Positions 1 through 12,242 of a DNA stretch of 58,000 nt are shown in pieces. Origin of the DNA: Adiantum capillus-veneris (taxonomy: Eukaryota; Streptophyta; Polypodiopsida; Polypodiales; Pteridaceae); contig CM043950.1 in the NCBI GenBank assembly GCA_014529385.2, positions 65,554,935 through 65,612,934 of the forward strand, read 5' to 3'. Under the pieces are notes generated by a model, which was not told the origin of the DNA, made no database searches, and was given only the letters and a program-made list of their open reading frames with translations. Each line of letters begins with the position of its first letter. The first letter of the stretch is position 1. The translations under genes and the position numbers were made by a program.

Positions 1-223
1 ATTGTCGATTTCTTCTCAACAAGTTGAAAACTTACAACTCGTAGGTTGCAATTAAAGCCTTTGACTTCTCACTAAAAATCTGAAATTTCAGATTCGACCT
101 CTTCCAGACTCAACAAAAAATCTCCAGCTTTTGATTTTCTCAGCTGCTAAGGCTTCCTGCACTTTATCTCTGGGTAGAGCTCGCACATGCGTCGAGTGCC
201 GAACCGTGGGTTTTGATACCAGT
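1..223 (-). mobile_element. 5' leader of a minus-strand LTR element, cut by window edge
   Basis: Read on the minus strand, this follows the LTR at 224-415. It begins with a two-base gap and a TGGTATCA-type primer-binding site (about 210-221), complementary to the 3' end of initiator-Met tRNA but degenerate after the first eight bases. The remaining ~210 bases do not resemble the leader of element A, although the LTRs match. No coding sequence is visible; the body of the element lies outside the window to the left. Confidence 0.7.
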
Positions 224-415
224 TGAAGGAGTACGAGCGGAAGTGCGACGCGAGAGAGAGTGCGAGAAGAAGAGCACGACGATATGGTGAACTCGCTCTA
301 TCTTAATGTGTAGAGCATAGTGAGTTCTTATTGGGTTTTAACAAAAGAATATGTGTACATACCTGGCGGCCTGCCCACTTACCTAGGCGACCACATTGGG
401 CTTTATACCCCAACA
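224..415 (-). repeat. LTR (5' LTR of a minus-strand element), same family as element A
   Basis: A 192-bp sequence with TG...CA ends. Its reverse complement matches both LTRs of element A (29097-29288 and 34364-34555) along the full length, with a modest number of substitutions. A PBS sits directly downstream in minus orientation, so it acts as a 5' LTR rather than a solo LTR. The five bases outside it (416-420, GAAGA) would be one copy of a target-site duplication; the partner is off-window. Confidence 0.9.
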
Positions 416-1535
416 GAAGAGGGTTATTTTTATAGGTGAAGGTGAATCTTGATTAGGATGGAAGTAAGTGCTAATTGCAATTAACCTTTTCATAGCTGAC
501 GGTGCACCCGGGGGTTCACTCTATATACAAAACAGAACACCACCTGCTGCGAGCGGACAACTTTGATAAAACCCCTTTATATGACCCATATTAGGGAATA
601 TGACCCCCTTTCTACGTTTATACAACAGTCAATGAAGAAAACTATCATACCTCTATTTTACATATAAGACTTAGGTCTCACATGAACCAAATGAGTAAAA
701 CTAGTCAAAGAGTGTGTAGCATAGTGACTGACAATGTACTAAGAAACCGTTTCTATTGATAATTAGATCTACCCTCAATGTGTCTTAGTTAAACGACTTT
801 CAAACTTGTGCCCGATCAACTTGCACTTTGGCTACTCATCCAATTTTGACCCATCCAAAGTTGGTGTGAATCAACCCTTGACCTGCTCCAAATTAGCTCT
901 TATCTATGACCAAATTGATGAAAAAAATTGATGTGTGACCTGATAAAAAACTTCCCCAAAATTCCTTCAAGTTCTAGTGCACACCAATGACCCATCATTA
1001 CATGTAATCAACCCGTGTCAGCCCCCCTTCCCCCCCCGTCCCATAATATGATACCCCCTCCCTTATTTTTAAGCTTAGGAGATAAATTATTGGGGGCCTA
1101 CCCCTAACTTATACATTTATGTAACTTGTAAAAAAAACCCCCTCCCCTGAACTTACGTGGTTCGGTAAGTTTTCCAGGGTGAATCCCTCGAGATGGTGCA
1201 GTGATGATGAAGCCTTCTCCCCACCACCTTGGTTTTTTGCATGATGCTGAAGTGATGACTAGGCCTAAAAGATTCCGCTATCCATGTAGGTGGGTACCTT
1301 AGCTAGGATCCAAGTAGGTGATAATTGCTAAGTGATAATGTACAAGGGTAGAAAAAGTTAGTGATGGTGTTAACAAAGTTAGAAAAAGTTAGAAGTGCTG
1401 ATTTTGAGAGAGAGTGTGTGTGTTTTAGATCCATGAGTGATCCCATTTAAGCCCCTTGAGTCATACTTATTGATCATAGGGCCATTTTTTGGCACTAATT
1501 ATAGAGGAGAGAGAAATGGTCACTCAAAAAGTAGG
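416..1535. other. No recognisable gene; unassigned repeat-like DNA
   Basis: About 1.1 kb of AT-rich sequence with C-rich stretches around 1020-1140. No long frame, tRNA, LTR pair or clear tandem repeat was found. It is probably older decayed transposon DNA, but nothing shows which kind. Confidence 0.5.
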
Positions 1536-1921
1536 TGTTATGGATAAGGGATATGTACATTTATTACTCAAGTGCTCATAATGCCCAACCGGCCAATGTG
1601 TATTCATTTTTGAGCATTGAAGAATCTATAAATAAATACATGCAAGAGAAAATGCTCACTCTTGCACGGGGGAGATTGCATTTAGTGATTGTGTCTTTGT
1701 TCTCTCCTCTCTTACCTCCTCTCTTGCCGATGTAGCACTCCAATCTAGGAGGTGCACCTTCACGATTTCCCCTACTCTCTCTCGCGCTCTTCCTCTCGAT
1801 GTGTGCATATATCTTGATCATGTATGTGTGCAATGATTCAAGTATGCCGATTGATCATTTTATGCATTGTAGCATGTTATTTTACATATTTGCAGGGCAC
1901 TCCATGCATCCATTTGTAGCA
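1536..1921 (+). repeat. 5' LTR of element C
   Basis: It starts TGTTATGG and ends TAGCA. A TATA-like element (TCTATAAATAAAT) lies near 1625, a plausible promoter. A pyrimidine-rich stretch (about 1690-1735) follows. The 3' LTR is about 55 bp shorter: it lacks a segment around 1590 and one around 1770-1825. Confidence 0.85.
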
Positions 1922-1922
1922 G

Positions 1923-1934
1923 TGGTATCAGAGC
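1923..1934 (+). other. Primer-binding site of element C
   Basis: TGGTATCAGAGC begins one base after the LTR end. It is complementary to the 3' end of plant initiator-Met tRNA, the usual primer of many plant LTR retrotransposons. Confidence 0.85.
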
Positions 1935-2934
1935 TATGGATACAATCTTAAGTTTGCACGATTGTGGTTATGAAAATCATTGCTACGAAAGATTAGTCAC
2001 ACTTGACTTGAAATTTTATTTGTCTTATTTAAAAGCGTATATAGATGATTAATACTAATCTCATAGGAATTAAAAGAAGTGTCTGTATTGTTGTTCATGA
2101 GCTCTTTATTTACTAAATTAAAATTCGTCATATGATTACTTTAATTAGGAGTCAAATTGTGGTGCATTTGGTTACCATGATCGATTAGATAAAGATGCAT
2201 ACAATGGATCTTATATCCAATGATATATAAATATAAATATATATATAAAGATAAATAAATAAATAAATATATAATTGCTTGCATTGGTAGGGCTTAGAGA
2301 ATTGATAGAATAAGTAGTAGAAGAAGAATTAGAGTCAGTTTGATGTCATAGCAAGAATCCCAACAGAAAACCTCATATTGAAGTGTTTTGCCTTTGTGAG
2401 AACTACCCTACAAGAGATTTTTTTTTTAAAGGAGAGACATATATCTTCAAGGAAAATACTATGCCCATTGCATATAGCTGCCAAAAGAAAAAACAAAACG
2501 AAAAGCAGTGTGCTAGTGGATTGGAGGCAACAATTGAGTGTTTGGGGAGGAGAACAACATTTTGGGGAACCTTCCTTGTCCACCTACAGCAGCAGCAATA
2601 CCTTGATAATGGGAGATTTTGTTGTCAACCAATAGAAACCCCTTGGCAATGGGAGTTTTCATTGTCAAGTGTGGTTGCATGGGGTGACAACAATCTGCAT
2701 GCCATGCAACTATGCATCAAAATCAGGGCTTACAATTTTTTTGTTGACAAAGTGTGCAAGAAGACTTACAATTAAGCACACTCATAGCCAACCACATCTC
2801 TCTCTTTTTTCGTCTTCAACCACCCCTTCCACCAACCATCATGATCACTAGTTACTTCTCAATCTCTCACGCTTGCCAACTTGGGATCTCCAACTTTCTA
2901 CTCTCACTTGCTCATTGCCACGAGCGCCCACTCA

Positions 2935-2938
<4 letters not shown>

Positions 2939-2976
<38 letters not shown>
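2939..2976. repeat. (CT)n microsatellite
   Basis: An uninterrupted run of about 19 CT units inside element C. Confidence 0.98.
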
Positions 2977-2980
<4 letters not shown>

Positions 2981-3207
2981 TACTTGTGCAGGTGCCCACA
3001 CTCCAACCAACCACCTATGCAGTGGATTTTTCACTATTGTAGTTTCCCAGCAACACAACGTTCAGCTCTATGTTGCTCATTAGTTGCACCATTCATGCAC
3101 AAACCACGCCCTCTCCCTCAAGCTGCCATGCAATTTCACTTCGTGCTTCTCTCAACCGTTAATTCGCAAATCTCTTTGCACACTACATGGCAGTGCCTGT
3201 GCAGGTG

Positions 3208-3210
<3 letters not shown>

Positions 3211-3242
<32 letters not shown>
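3211..3242. repeat. (CT)n microsatellite
   Basis: A second run of about 16 TC units, roughly 270 bp from the first, next to a similar TGTGCAGGTGC context. Confidence 0.98.
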
Positions 3243-3246
<4 letters not shown>

Positions 3247-3371
3247 TTGTTTCTTTGTCATTCCCACCACACAATCAATCTCTCTCTCTGTTGCTCATTA
3301 AAGTGAGCGTTTTGCTTGGCTTTCAACAGTACCATGACTGTCGGGCTGCCTTCATTCCCACAGCTCCCAAT

Positions 3372-3598
3372 TGTTGGAATTAGGGTTGCAGAGAAACACA
3401 CACATCTTGGAGAAGACGAAGGAATCTCAAGGCACACAATAGAGAGTGTGTTACTTAGTGTGCAATGGGAAGATAGATAGCCCTAGAGTGATGGGCGTAT
3501 ATACAATGCACGGGGGAAAAAACCTCCTAAGGAGGGAAAAAATGCCCCGGCGGTCCTAGTGTGTTCACACACATCACTACCACATGTATATGGTAACA
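3372..3598 (-). repeat. 3' LTR of element B
   Basis: In minus orientation it begins TGTTACCAT and ends CCAACA. It differs from the partner LTR at about eight positions, mostly transitions. Confidence 0.95.
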
Positions 3599-3612
3599 AA
3601 TCCCCCCTGGAG
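3599..3612 (-). other. Polypurine tract of element B
   Basis: On the minus strand CTCCAGGGGGGATT immediately precedes the 3' LTR, as expected for the plus-strand priming site. Confidence 0.85.
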
Positions 3613-3673
3613 TGATGCGGTGAACGAGAGCTGGCACATGAGTAAAGGGAAGTACCATGCCCTGAGGACAGGA

Positions 3674-4261
3674 TCAGTCCACAAAGGGGAGTAAGCCCAA
3701 AGCTTTGCGGAACGCTTCAAGCTTCTCACGAGACAATGACTTTGTAAAAAGATCTGCAAGGTTGTCCTGTGTTGGCACATAAGCCAAGCTGATCTCTCCT
3801 GCTGAGAGCCTCTCCCTGACATAGTGGTAATGCACCTGAATGTGCTTTGTGCGAGCATGAAAAACTGGGTTCCTCGCAACTGCCAATGTGCTCTGACTGT
3901 CAGTGTAGATAGTGATGGCAGTGTCCTGTCCAACACCCAAATCAGCCATAAGGCGTCTGAGCCATACACACTCAACCGTAGCTGTGAAGACTACCCTGTA
4001 CTTAGCCTCACAACTCGAAGTGGCCACAATAGGTTGCTTCTTGCTCAACCATGATATACATGAACTGCCAAGCATGAAACAAAAACCACTTGTGGACACT
4101 CGCGTGTCAAAACAACCAACCCAATCTGAGTCCGAAAAAGTATGTAAGTCTGGTGGCAATGATCCCCCCTTGGGATAAAACAAGCCAAGATGTAAAGTGC
4201 CACTAAGGTAGCGGAAAATCCTCTTGACAGCCTGCCAATGCTTAGACCCTGGGCTATGCAT
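3674..4261 (-). pseudogene. Element B RNase H domain (copia pol C-terminus)
   Basis: RNase H would degrade the RNA strand during reverse transcription. The 195-residue frame has the copia RNase H pattern: SDSDWVGC with the first catalytic acid, STSGFCF, SWLSKKQ, SSCEAKYR, a YTDSQS segment, NPVFHARTKHI, and the closing LADLFTKSL. The alanine or glutamate usual in 'AEAEY' reads CEAKYR, a probable decay change. It is in the same frame as the RT segment, separated only by a TAG at 4289-4291, and ends at a normal stop near the 3' LTR. Confidence 0.93.
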
Positions 4262-4288
4262 AAATCTGCTGACCTGTGAGACTGCAAA

Positions 4289-5353
4289 CTAAATATCCGG
4301 CCTCGTGTTGCATACATAAATGAGGTAGCCAACAGCAGTTTGGTAAAGAGTGACATCAGCAGGATCACCAGCATCATGTAGACTCAACTTCAAACCTGTT
4401 TCCATGGGAGTGGCAATAGGTTTGCAATCCTCAAGTCCAAACTTACATAACAATGTCTCTATGTAACTTTTCTGACACAAGGCAATACCACCATCACACT
4501 GCTTAAACTGTATACCCAAGTAATGATGCAACAACCCCAAATATTTCATCTTGAAATTAGCATTCAAATCAGCCTTAAATTCAGCAATATGTCTCTCATT
4601 TGGTCCAGTGATCAGCAAATCATCAACATAAAGAACCACGATGAGAAATACATCACCCTCACGCTTTACATACAATGTGCTTTCTGTTGGACTGTTATGA
4701 AAGCCTTGTTTGACCAAATGAGTGTCAGCTTTCTCATACCAAGCACGAGGAGATTGCTTCAACCCATACAAAGCCTTGTTACATTTGCACACTTTGTCCT
4801 CTTGTCCTTTTATGACAAAACCGCGAGGCTGCGTTACATAAACTTCCTCAAATATGTCACCATTCAAGAAAGCAGTAACAATGTCTGATTTATGTACATC
4901 CCAACCAAAATGAGCTGCCAATGCACATAGAAAACGCACAGTAGTCATACGACAAGTGGGAGAAAAAGTCTCTTCATAATCTATGCCTTTTTGCTGTGCA
5001 TAACCATTTGCAACAAGTCGAGCCTTATGGCGATCAATCTTGCCATCCGGCTCGCGTTTCAACTTGTAAACCCACTTCATACCAATGGCCTTTTTGCCAA
5101 GAGGCAAATCACATAAAGTCCATGTGTCATTTTCTATAAGTGCATCATATTCTGATTGCATGGCAGCCATCCAATTTTCTGAATTCTGTGCTTCATCAAA
5201 AGTCAGAGGCTCCTCAACATCATGTAAACTAGACACAGCCAAAGCATAACAATCTGATGCATAAGATGCATGGCGAGAGCCTGAACGAGTACGACTAGAC
5301 AAAGGTGCATCCAATTTACTGTCACGCAAAGTGTGCACCAGCCATTTTGGCAT
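4289..5353 (-). pseudogene. Element B reverse transcriptase domain (copia)
   Basis: The 354-residue frame covers the copia RT: NTWTLCDLP near the start, KWVYKLKREPDG, KARLVANGYAQ, the acidic SDIVTAFLNGD block, ALYGLKQSPRAWYE, and the catalytic YVDD (codons 4619-4630) in LYVDDLLITG. It ends with the GYLIYVCNTRPDI segment that normally leads into RNase H. The TAG at 4289 replaces the next codon and the TAG at 5423-5425 separates it from the integrase tail; both are in frame, with no indel between domains. Confidence 0.95.
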
Positions 5354-5422
5354 ACCTCTAGCCTGCTCATTTTCAGCCCTTTCCTCATCAAGTACATCAT
5401 GTACATCTGCATCAGTAATAGG

Positions 5423-6724
5423 CTAATCTAAAACATTTTCAAAAACCCCCATAGGCTGTACATTTGCCTCACTTGAACTTACATTCGTATTTCCACCACT
5501 GAAAAGAGGCAACAAAGTGTCATAAATTTCCTGTGAGCTTACATTACTGTCTCTAGTACATGACAACAAGGGCTGAACAGAATCTTCCACAAACACTACA
5601 TCCCGAGAAACCAGAATACGTTTTGTTTGCGGATGATACAACTTGTAACCTTTGCTTTCAGCACTATAACCAACAAAAATACATTTGACACCCTTATCAT
5701 CCAATTTTCTGCGCTGCACTTGTGGCACCAAAGCATATGCCAAACAGCCAAAAACACGCATGTGCTCAATAGAAGGCTTTCTATCATGCCATGCTTCATA
5801 TGGAGTAATAGACTGCATAGCTTTCGTAGGACACCTGTTAAGTACATAAGTGGCACACATAATGGCCTCAAGCCAAAAAGAATGCGGCAAAGCTTGACTT
5901 TTGACCATACATCGTGCCATTTCCGTCAGTGACGTGTTTTTCCTCTCAGCAACACCATTTTGCTGAGGTGTATAAGGCACTGTACATTGGTGTTTTATCC
6001 CAAGACTAGCCAGAAATGCATTAAATTCATGAGACATATACTCCCCCCCTCGATCGGAACGGAGGGTGCCCATAGTACATTTCGAGACATTTTCAGCCAT
6101 AGCCAGAAATTGTTTGAAGCACATAAAAACTTCGGACTTCGCTTTAAGCGAAAATACCCATGCATGCCTAGAGTAATCATCAATGAAAGTCACGAAGTAC
6201 AGGTAATGCCCCAAGGACGGAGTTTGCATGGGCCCACAAACATCACTATGCACAAGCTGTAACCTGCATGTGGCCCGAACTGAACCATCCTTTGGAAACT
6301 TAGAACGTTGCATTTTACCCAAAATACAGCCTTCACAAACATGTTTGACAGGTGCTTCAAGAGGCAGCAAAGAAGCAACCATATCAGATTTCTGCAAACG
6401 CAGCAAACTGGCAAAATTCAGATGACCAAAACGTGCATGCCAAAGTTTTGCATCTGAAATAGCCCTTGAATCTCCAACAGCATTTGCAAAATTTTTTCCA
6501 CACTTGTCATACAAAGTGAACTTATACAGCCCACGGCACAAAAGGCCACATGCAACAATTTCATCACCAAAACTGAGATCATGAACTGTACATCTGTCAT
6601 CCACAAATTTGACTACAAGTCCAAGTCTAGCAAGTGCGGATACAGACAAGAGATTCTTCTTGATCCTAGGTACATAAAGTGCATCAACACGTGTGAAGGA
6701 ACTGCCATTAGCAGCAGTGCGCAC
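5423..6724 (-). pseudogene. Element B integrase region (copia)
   Basis: The 433-residue frame starts within the protease-integrase linker. The GAG-pre-integrase motif LWHARFGHLN and zinc-binding CEGCILGK come first. The integrase core follows: HSDVCGPM, FIDDYSRHAWVF, RSDRGGEYMS, the PYTPQQNGVAERKN block and NRCPTKAM. It continues to YEAWHDRKPS and FVGYSAESKGYKLY before a variable linker to RT. The DDE-type acids (HSD, RSD, and the E in GVAER) are all present. It is joined in frame to the gag-protease segment across a TAG at 6740-6742. Confidence 0.95.
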
Positions 6725-6739
6725 AATATTTCCAACTCC

Positions 6740-7960
6740 CTAAACTGGATAAGAGGCGTTGTTGGCACAAGTGACTGAATTCCCATGAGGGACAGACTCG
6801 AGAGAGGTAAACAATTCACGGTGTGAGCTAATGTGCTTTGTAGCACCACTGTCGAAATACCACACATGTGAATCTGCAGCAACTGACAAGCATGCATCAT
6901 GGACAACAGGATTGTAAGTGCACTCTGCGCTAAAAGCCCATTCTGCATCAACATTAGCAACACAGTCTCCTTTCACAGAAGACTCAACAATGGCTGCATT
7001 TGTAGTGGAACGAGCATTTGCAGTGGAACCACCCTCTTTCTTCTTAGCCTCTTTGGCCTTCAACTTAGGACACGACTTGATCAAGTGATCATTGGCTTTA
7101 CAATAATGGAAACGCATCTTCTTTTTGCCCTTATCACCAAAATTTCCAGACGAATTGCTGCCAGCAGAAGCATTAGGAACATAATTTTTTCCACTCGCAG
7201 CAGAACCATAAGAAGTGGATGCATTGTTGTTACCACCCTTTCTTTGAGAAGCAATAAAATCCTGTTCAACTGCACGCTGTCTAGTCCTGTTTTTTCTGGA
7301 CAGTGACTCTTGCAACAGCAATGTGCATAATGCATCAAACTTGACAACGTCTGGATTTCCTTGGGTCATAAATCTCCAAGTACTAGCAAAAGTCTGGTAA
7401 GAATGTGGTAAGGCATCAAGAACAGTCTGCACAAGGGAACTGTCTGAAATGACTTCACCTGCAGAAATAAGCTACTCATTGATATCCTTGACACTAGCAA
7501 GGAAAGTGTCCATATCATCTTCCTCATGCATAATCTTCGACTCCAGCTCTTTACGCAGCAAAGCAATTTTAGCCTCATTGCGGCTTGCATAAAGACCTGC
7601 TAGAATATCTCAAGCCTGTTTTGCAGATTTTGCTGAACGGATGTGAGAAACAATGGTGCGCTTCACAGACAACGCAATCAATGCATGAGCCTGCGCATCC
7701 TTAACATCCCAACGAGCTTGTTCTGCCATAGTCAAAACAACTCTAACAGCTGCAATCCTTGCAGCAAGACCTGCAACATCCTCAACATCGCCTACATCCT
7801 CAGAACCAGGACGTACATCAATGCCCTGCACAATGTTCCAGACACCCTTTGACACAAGAACATGTTGCATCATATAAGCCCACATAGGGTAGTTGTCCCC
7901 ATCCAACCTGTCCTTAGCAGCAAACATCTTGAACACATCTGTGTTGTTGTTGTCAGCCAT
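6740..7960 (-). pseudogene. Element B gag and protease
   Basis: I place the start at the ATG at 7960 (MADNNNTD...), because the upstream extension has no conserved sequence. The N-terminal gag has the copia features DRLDGDNYPMW and QARWDVKDAQAHALI. A TGA (7610-7612) sits where DIL is normally preceded by Trp, and a TAG occurs near 7473 in the INE*LIS segment. The zinc knuckle reads F-H-Y-C...H...C, so the first cysteine is phenylalanine. The protease active site follows as WYFDSGATKHIS. The frame then meets a TAG at 6740. All five stops in B are in one frame from 7960 to 3674. Confidence 0.92.
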
Positions 7961-8306
7961 GGTAAATGTTGCACCTGATGTGAAAACTGCCCGAAAATAG
8001 GAGAAATGGAGCGGGAACAACCTGTGCTATATAGCACAAACCGTAGAAGACTATAAGGCACCTGTTATGCAAAAAACGGTACTGACAGAAATTCTGCACA
8101 AAATGACGAAATAGCATGTGCAGTACTGCCTGTAGTGGAAACGGAGGCCGAAATGAGCCCAAATCAAAATTCTGAGCAGACCGAGCTCTTCGAGCCTACC
8201 CAAAATTTTTGTCGACCTGCGAACACTCGCCAAAGCTCACTGAAATCGGAGAAAGTGAGTAGGCGTGTGCTGGAGCAGCTGGCGACTAAGCCCGGGAGGA
8301 CGTGAC

Positions 8307-8320
8307 CTACTCTGATACCA
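8307..8320 (-). other. Primer-binding site of element B
   Basis: Minus-strand TGGTATCAGAGTAG follows the 5' LTR after two bases and is complementary to initiator-Met tRNA. Confidence 0.9.
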
Positions 8321-8322
8321 AT

Positions 8323-8549
8323 TGTTGGAATTAGGGTTGCAGAGAAACACACACAGCTTGGAGAAGACGAAGGAAGCTTAAGGCACACAATAGAGAGTGT
8401 GTTACTTAGTGTGCAATGGAAAGATAGATAGCCCTAGAGTGATGGGCATATATACAATGTACGGGGGAAAAAACCTCCTAAAGAGGGAAAAAATGCCCCG
8501 ACGGTCCTAGTGTGTTCACACACATCACTACCACATGTATATGGTAACA
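8323..8549 (-). repeat. 5' LTR of element B
   Basis: 227 bp, TG...CA in minus orientation. It is followed by the PBS and bordered outside by the CCAAT target duplication. Confidence 0.95.
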
Positions 8550-11500
8550 CCAATATCCCTCGACCTATCATGTGGACAACCCGGACATCCACTATGGTGC
8601 ACTAGCAGTGGACTTGTCGCAAGCCGAGTGTGGGAGTTGAAACTTGAGCTAGATGAGGTAGACATTCCTGCCAACAATGACCTCCTTCATTCCTACTAAG
8701 CTCTTACTCCCAGCCTATATGCCTATCCGCCTGCACACCTACTGCACGTTCAATCCTCTGATCTGCTTGTAGAGATGTTATTAGTGAGGGGGAATTGCAG
8801 ATGCTGACCATTAGGTCAAAATCTTCCAAAAGCAACCTCCTAAAACAACAGTATGAGAAAGCACCAGTGTTCTCACGACTCAAAAAGTTCATCAGCATTA
8901 GACATTTTCTTTGAGTAAATTTACTGATCAAATCATTGCATTAATCTATGTAAGGAAGCTGGCTTATGTGTCTGTCACCACCATCAAACACGCCCCCTCT
9001 CTCAATATGAATTAAGACAATCATATCATCACTTTACTAAACGATCTAGTGTGGATTGTGCAATTTTCAAATTTGAGAGGGACTTTGATCATATATGTAT
9101 GTGAGTATGTACAACATTCTAAGCTGAGAAAAAAACGAGATGCTTCTGACTCTCACTCAAGTAAAAACCACAAAAATGCAAAGACATAAATTAATTGAAG
9201 AATAAAATGTCGATACACCTCTTATGATAGAGCTACCCTCTTACAACAGTTGGTAGCTCTCAAGAGTGCAGCTATTGGGAGCTTGTTACCATATCAGTCT
9301 TGGTCATTCTCGAGGATTTGTTCGGTATGGCCATCCACTAGAGACCTATAGACAGTCCTTATCAAATGCCCCAGAGCACACTAGAGTACAAGTGTCATCA
9401 CTATTATACGTGTTAACTCTTATGCACAAAATTGAAGGAGTAGTCAATGATGAAGATGATAGATAAGAAGAAATTGGCATCACCAAGAGATCTACTAAAC
9501 GAAATCAAAAGGAAGAACCAGTGAGAGCACTAAACTAGAGCTTCCAAGAAGGCACCTCAACCACTATAGAGGACATTCCACTTGTTAAAGGTGGCTTCTG
9601 TAATCCAGAGCTTGGGAGGGTAACTCCATGAAGATAGTAGAGAAAACTCCAGGCCCTGCTAGAAGAAATCCATCAGCAAAATCCCTGGCAAAGAGAATAG
9701 AGCTCCATCCCAATTCCCGAACGCATCTCAACGCCCCGCACACAACAGAACAAAAAAAACAAAAAACAATAGACAAACATGAAAACAACAAACAGGAAAC
9801 CAAAAACCGAAGAAATCAAATAAAAAAGAACATCATACGACAAGCTTCACACACCGCATACACACACACACACACACACCCAAAAGAAAGCCTTGAGAGT
9901 ATAGACAAAAAATAGTGCATGCAAAAACAGGTCCGGAGTTCACATTGGATGCATGCTTGCCTGGGCAGCAATACGTGGCAGTGATATGGGCAATGATCTA
10001 GTGGACACCATGGCCAGACCACCACCACCACATTTTGGAGATAGATGTAGCTAGACTTGGAGATTTTGCTAGCTATTAGTGACTCTTTATGATTGTATAT
10101 ATGTGTGATTGGTTCTAGTCATCGTATGCATCGTCTACTTTTGTGGTCTAGTCCCTTGAGACTCGTGTCTTGCATCCAACACCACATAAAAGTAACTATA
10201 TAGGTGTTCATCATTAACATGTATATTAAAATCCTCTATTCCAACTTCACCTGCCACTCCTTATTGCCCAACACTTCAAAGACGCCACCAAACGTAGGAC
10301 TAATCAGATGATGTGAACATCTGATCACTCTCATGGACATTTGAAGAGGTCCACCTTGGAAGTATTGACAATGATCGACATGATGATAGGAAATAGTAGA
10401 CATGAAGCGGCATGTACGCCCGTCCAATTAACATTATCGTCTTTTCTCTTAAACTGTCCAATCTTGCATGAGCTCTTGATCTGTCTGATAAAGGGGATGA
10501 AGATGGTGACCATGTGGAGTTATAGAACAATAATTTTCTTCTCATTGGTCTTGGTGGCTCTTAGTTTATTTTGATACTTTCATGCCTTGGATTGTAAAAA
10601 CCGTGAATAATCATAATGTGCTAAGGTAAAATTTTCACCCTCAAGATACATCAGGCTTTGATATTCTACTAGTGATGACCATAGGCACACTCTGACTAAA
10701 TACATTTTTAGCTACCAACACCCATATTGAATGTTACCTGGATTATTAAGCAATCATCAACCATAAACAAGAAAATCTCTCTCTCATCATTATTTGCAAG
10801 ATCCATTATCCTCAGAATGTAACTTTATACCCATTAGCAATGATGTGGTGTAATCAAATTTTCACTTTGATTGCTCTACAAATTGTCTTCAATGTTACAT
10901 CATATGGCAGTCAAGTTGTTGTTGCATATTACTCAATATTGTTCCATTTATTTGCCTTTATACCACATCCCTGCCAATGTTTCCAATGCTCCTTCGTAGA
11001 GGACTACAATTATCGAAGGATACTTACCTCTACGCCAGAATTTGCAGCCAACTACTTTAGGAGACCTGCTTTTGACCTATCCTCATATTTATACATTGAG
11101 TGTGGCATCACTTTATCAGAAGACCGATATCCACTGGTTATCCCACTATTGCAAACCACCCTGTCAATTAAGATAACACCCCTATTATCTGCTCGTTTGT
11201 ACTTCAAGCTGTCTACTTTCATTATCTTTTCTTAGCAAACAAACTTTGCATCAATTTTGTTCTTCATGGATTTTAAAATGTCAAATGTGCAATTAAACTA
11301 TTCTTAAGTTTAACAAGAAATTGTTTTTAGTCCTTTGTCTTTGGGAAATACTTTCACCGGTAAATTTGATCACAATGCTATCATATCAGAGAATCTTAAG
11401 GTATGCAATTTCTTAATGCATTCTACTAATATCTCTCTAGAAAATCATTTCAATTAACCTTGGTTAGTAAGCTTTTTCTATGTAATATTAGATAGCTAAC

Positions 11501-12242
11501 TTGTGATGACTAAACTTTCATTAGCATTTTCACTTTGTATTAACAAGCTTCATCCATGAGCACCACTATTTTCAGTCTAGTGATTTGAAACTTATCCCAA
11601 CATACTAGTTGAGACAGTGTACATTGTTATGGCAAGAATCTTATCGGTTGGACTGAATTGGAATGGCAAAATGTCTAAACATGTTAGAGATCCTACCCCT
11701 GAAGAGGGCAGGACTCTCCGCTCCACACCTTGTTATGGACACTTATGGTTACTGAAACGTGTATTAGAGTGCCTATGCCTTGTGAGTCAGGACTTTTTGC
11801 TTTGCAATATGGTTATGAAAATTCATGGATGTCGATACATGTGTACTAGAGTCCCTACGCTTGGTAAGGCAGGACTCTCCGTGGTTATATTATATATGGA
11901 ACTGGCCCGTCACATTTGATATGGATTGATATGAAAGGATATGATGGATTGGTATGGCAAGGTGGAAGGATGACATATGGTCTATTTGGAACAACATTTC
12001 TGACCAATGTTGAACTTTGCACCTATGCACATTTACTTCATTTTATGCACTCCCATCAAACTAGACACATGTTACACATTTTTTCACTTTTAAATTGCTT
12101 CCTACTAATCATTATTACTCTTTTGGTTTTTAGTTACTCCTTGTGCTATGTAGGCATGTACCGAGTGTCTTGTACCTTGCACTGTACCCCACATCTTATG
12201 TACCTCGCAACTAAGGACAGTTGCTTTTCCAACCCCGGAGTA
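8550..12242 (+). mobile_element. Internal region of element C, right of nested element B
   Basis: About 3.7 kb without recognisable retroelement domains on either strand. The longest frame (10840-11235, 131 residues) is hydrophobic and low in complexity and shows no known motif. Around 11690-11890 a short motif ending AGGACTCTCCG recurs, apparently a degenerate duplication. The last bases before the 3' LTR (CCCCGGAGTA) are a weak candidate polypurine tract. Confidence 0.6.
9860..9879. repeat. (AC)n microsatellite
   Basis: About ten AC units inside element C. Confidence 0.95.

Larger units (their letters stand above)
1935..3371 (+). mobile_element. Internal region of element C, left of nested element B
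   Basis: About 1.4 kb between the PBS and the insertion point of B. A reading frame at 2383-2775 could give 130 residues, but it has no recognised domain and overlaps other open frames, so I do not call a gene. Two CT microsatellites and repeated 'TGTGCAGGTGC' segments suggest local duplication near 2985 and 3200. Confidence 0.5.
3372..8549 (-). mobile_element. Element B: complete but decayed Ty1/copia retrotransposon, nested in element C
   Basis: Identical-length LTRs of 227 bp (3372-3598 and 8323-8549) are flanked by a perfect 5-bp duplication CCAAT (3367-3371 and 8550-8554). PBS, gag, protease, integrase, RT, RNase H and a purine-rich tract occur in that order on the minus strand; integrase before RT defines copia. 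About 8 differences separate the LTRs (roughly 3.5%). The insertion lies inside element C, so B is younger than C. Confidence 0.97.

Noticed and set aside
2383-2775. 130-codon open frame as a gene
   Set aside because: Overlaps another open frame on the same strand, has no motif, and lies in the non-coding interior of element C.
10840-11235. 131-codon open frame in element C as a host or element gene
   Set aside because: No recognised domain, hydrophobic and low-complexity composition, no supporting neighbours; it lies in pol-less internal DNA of C.
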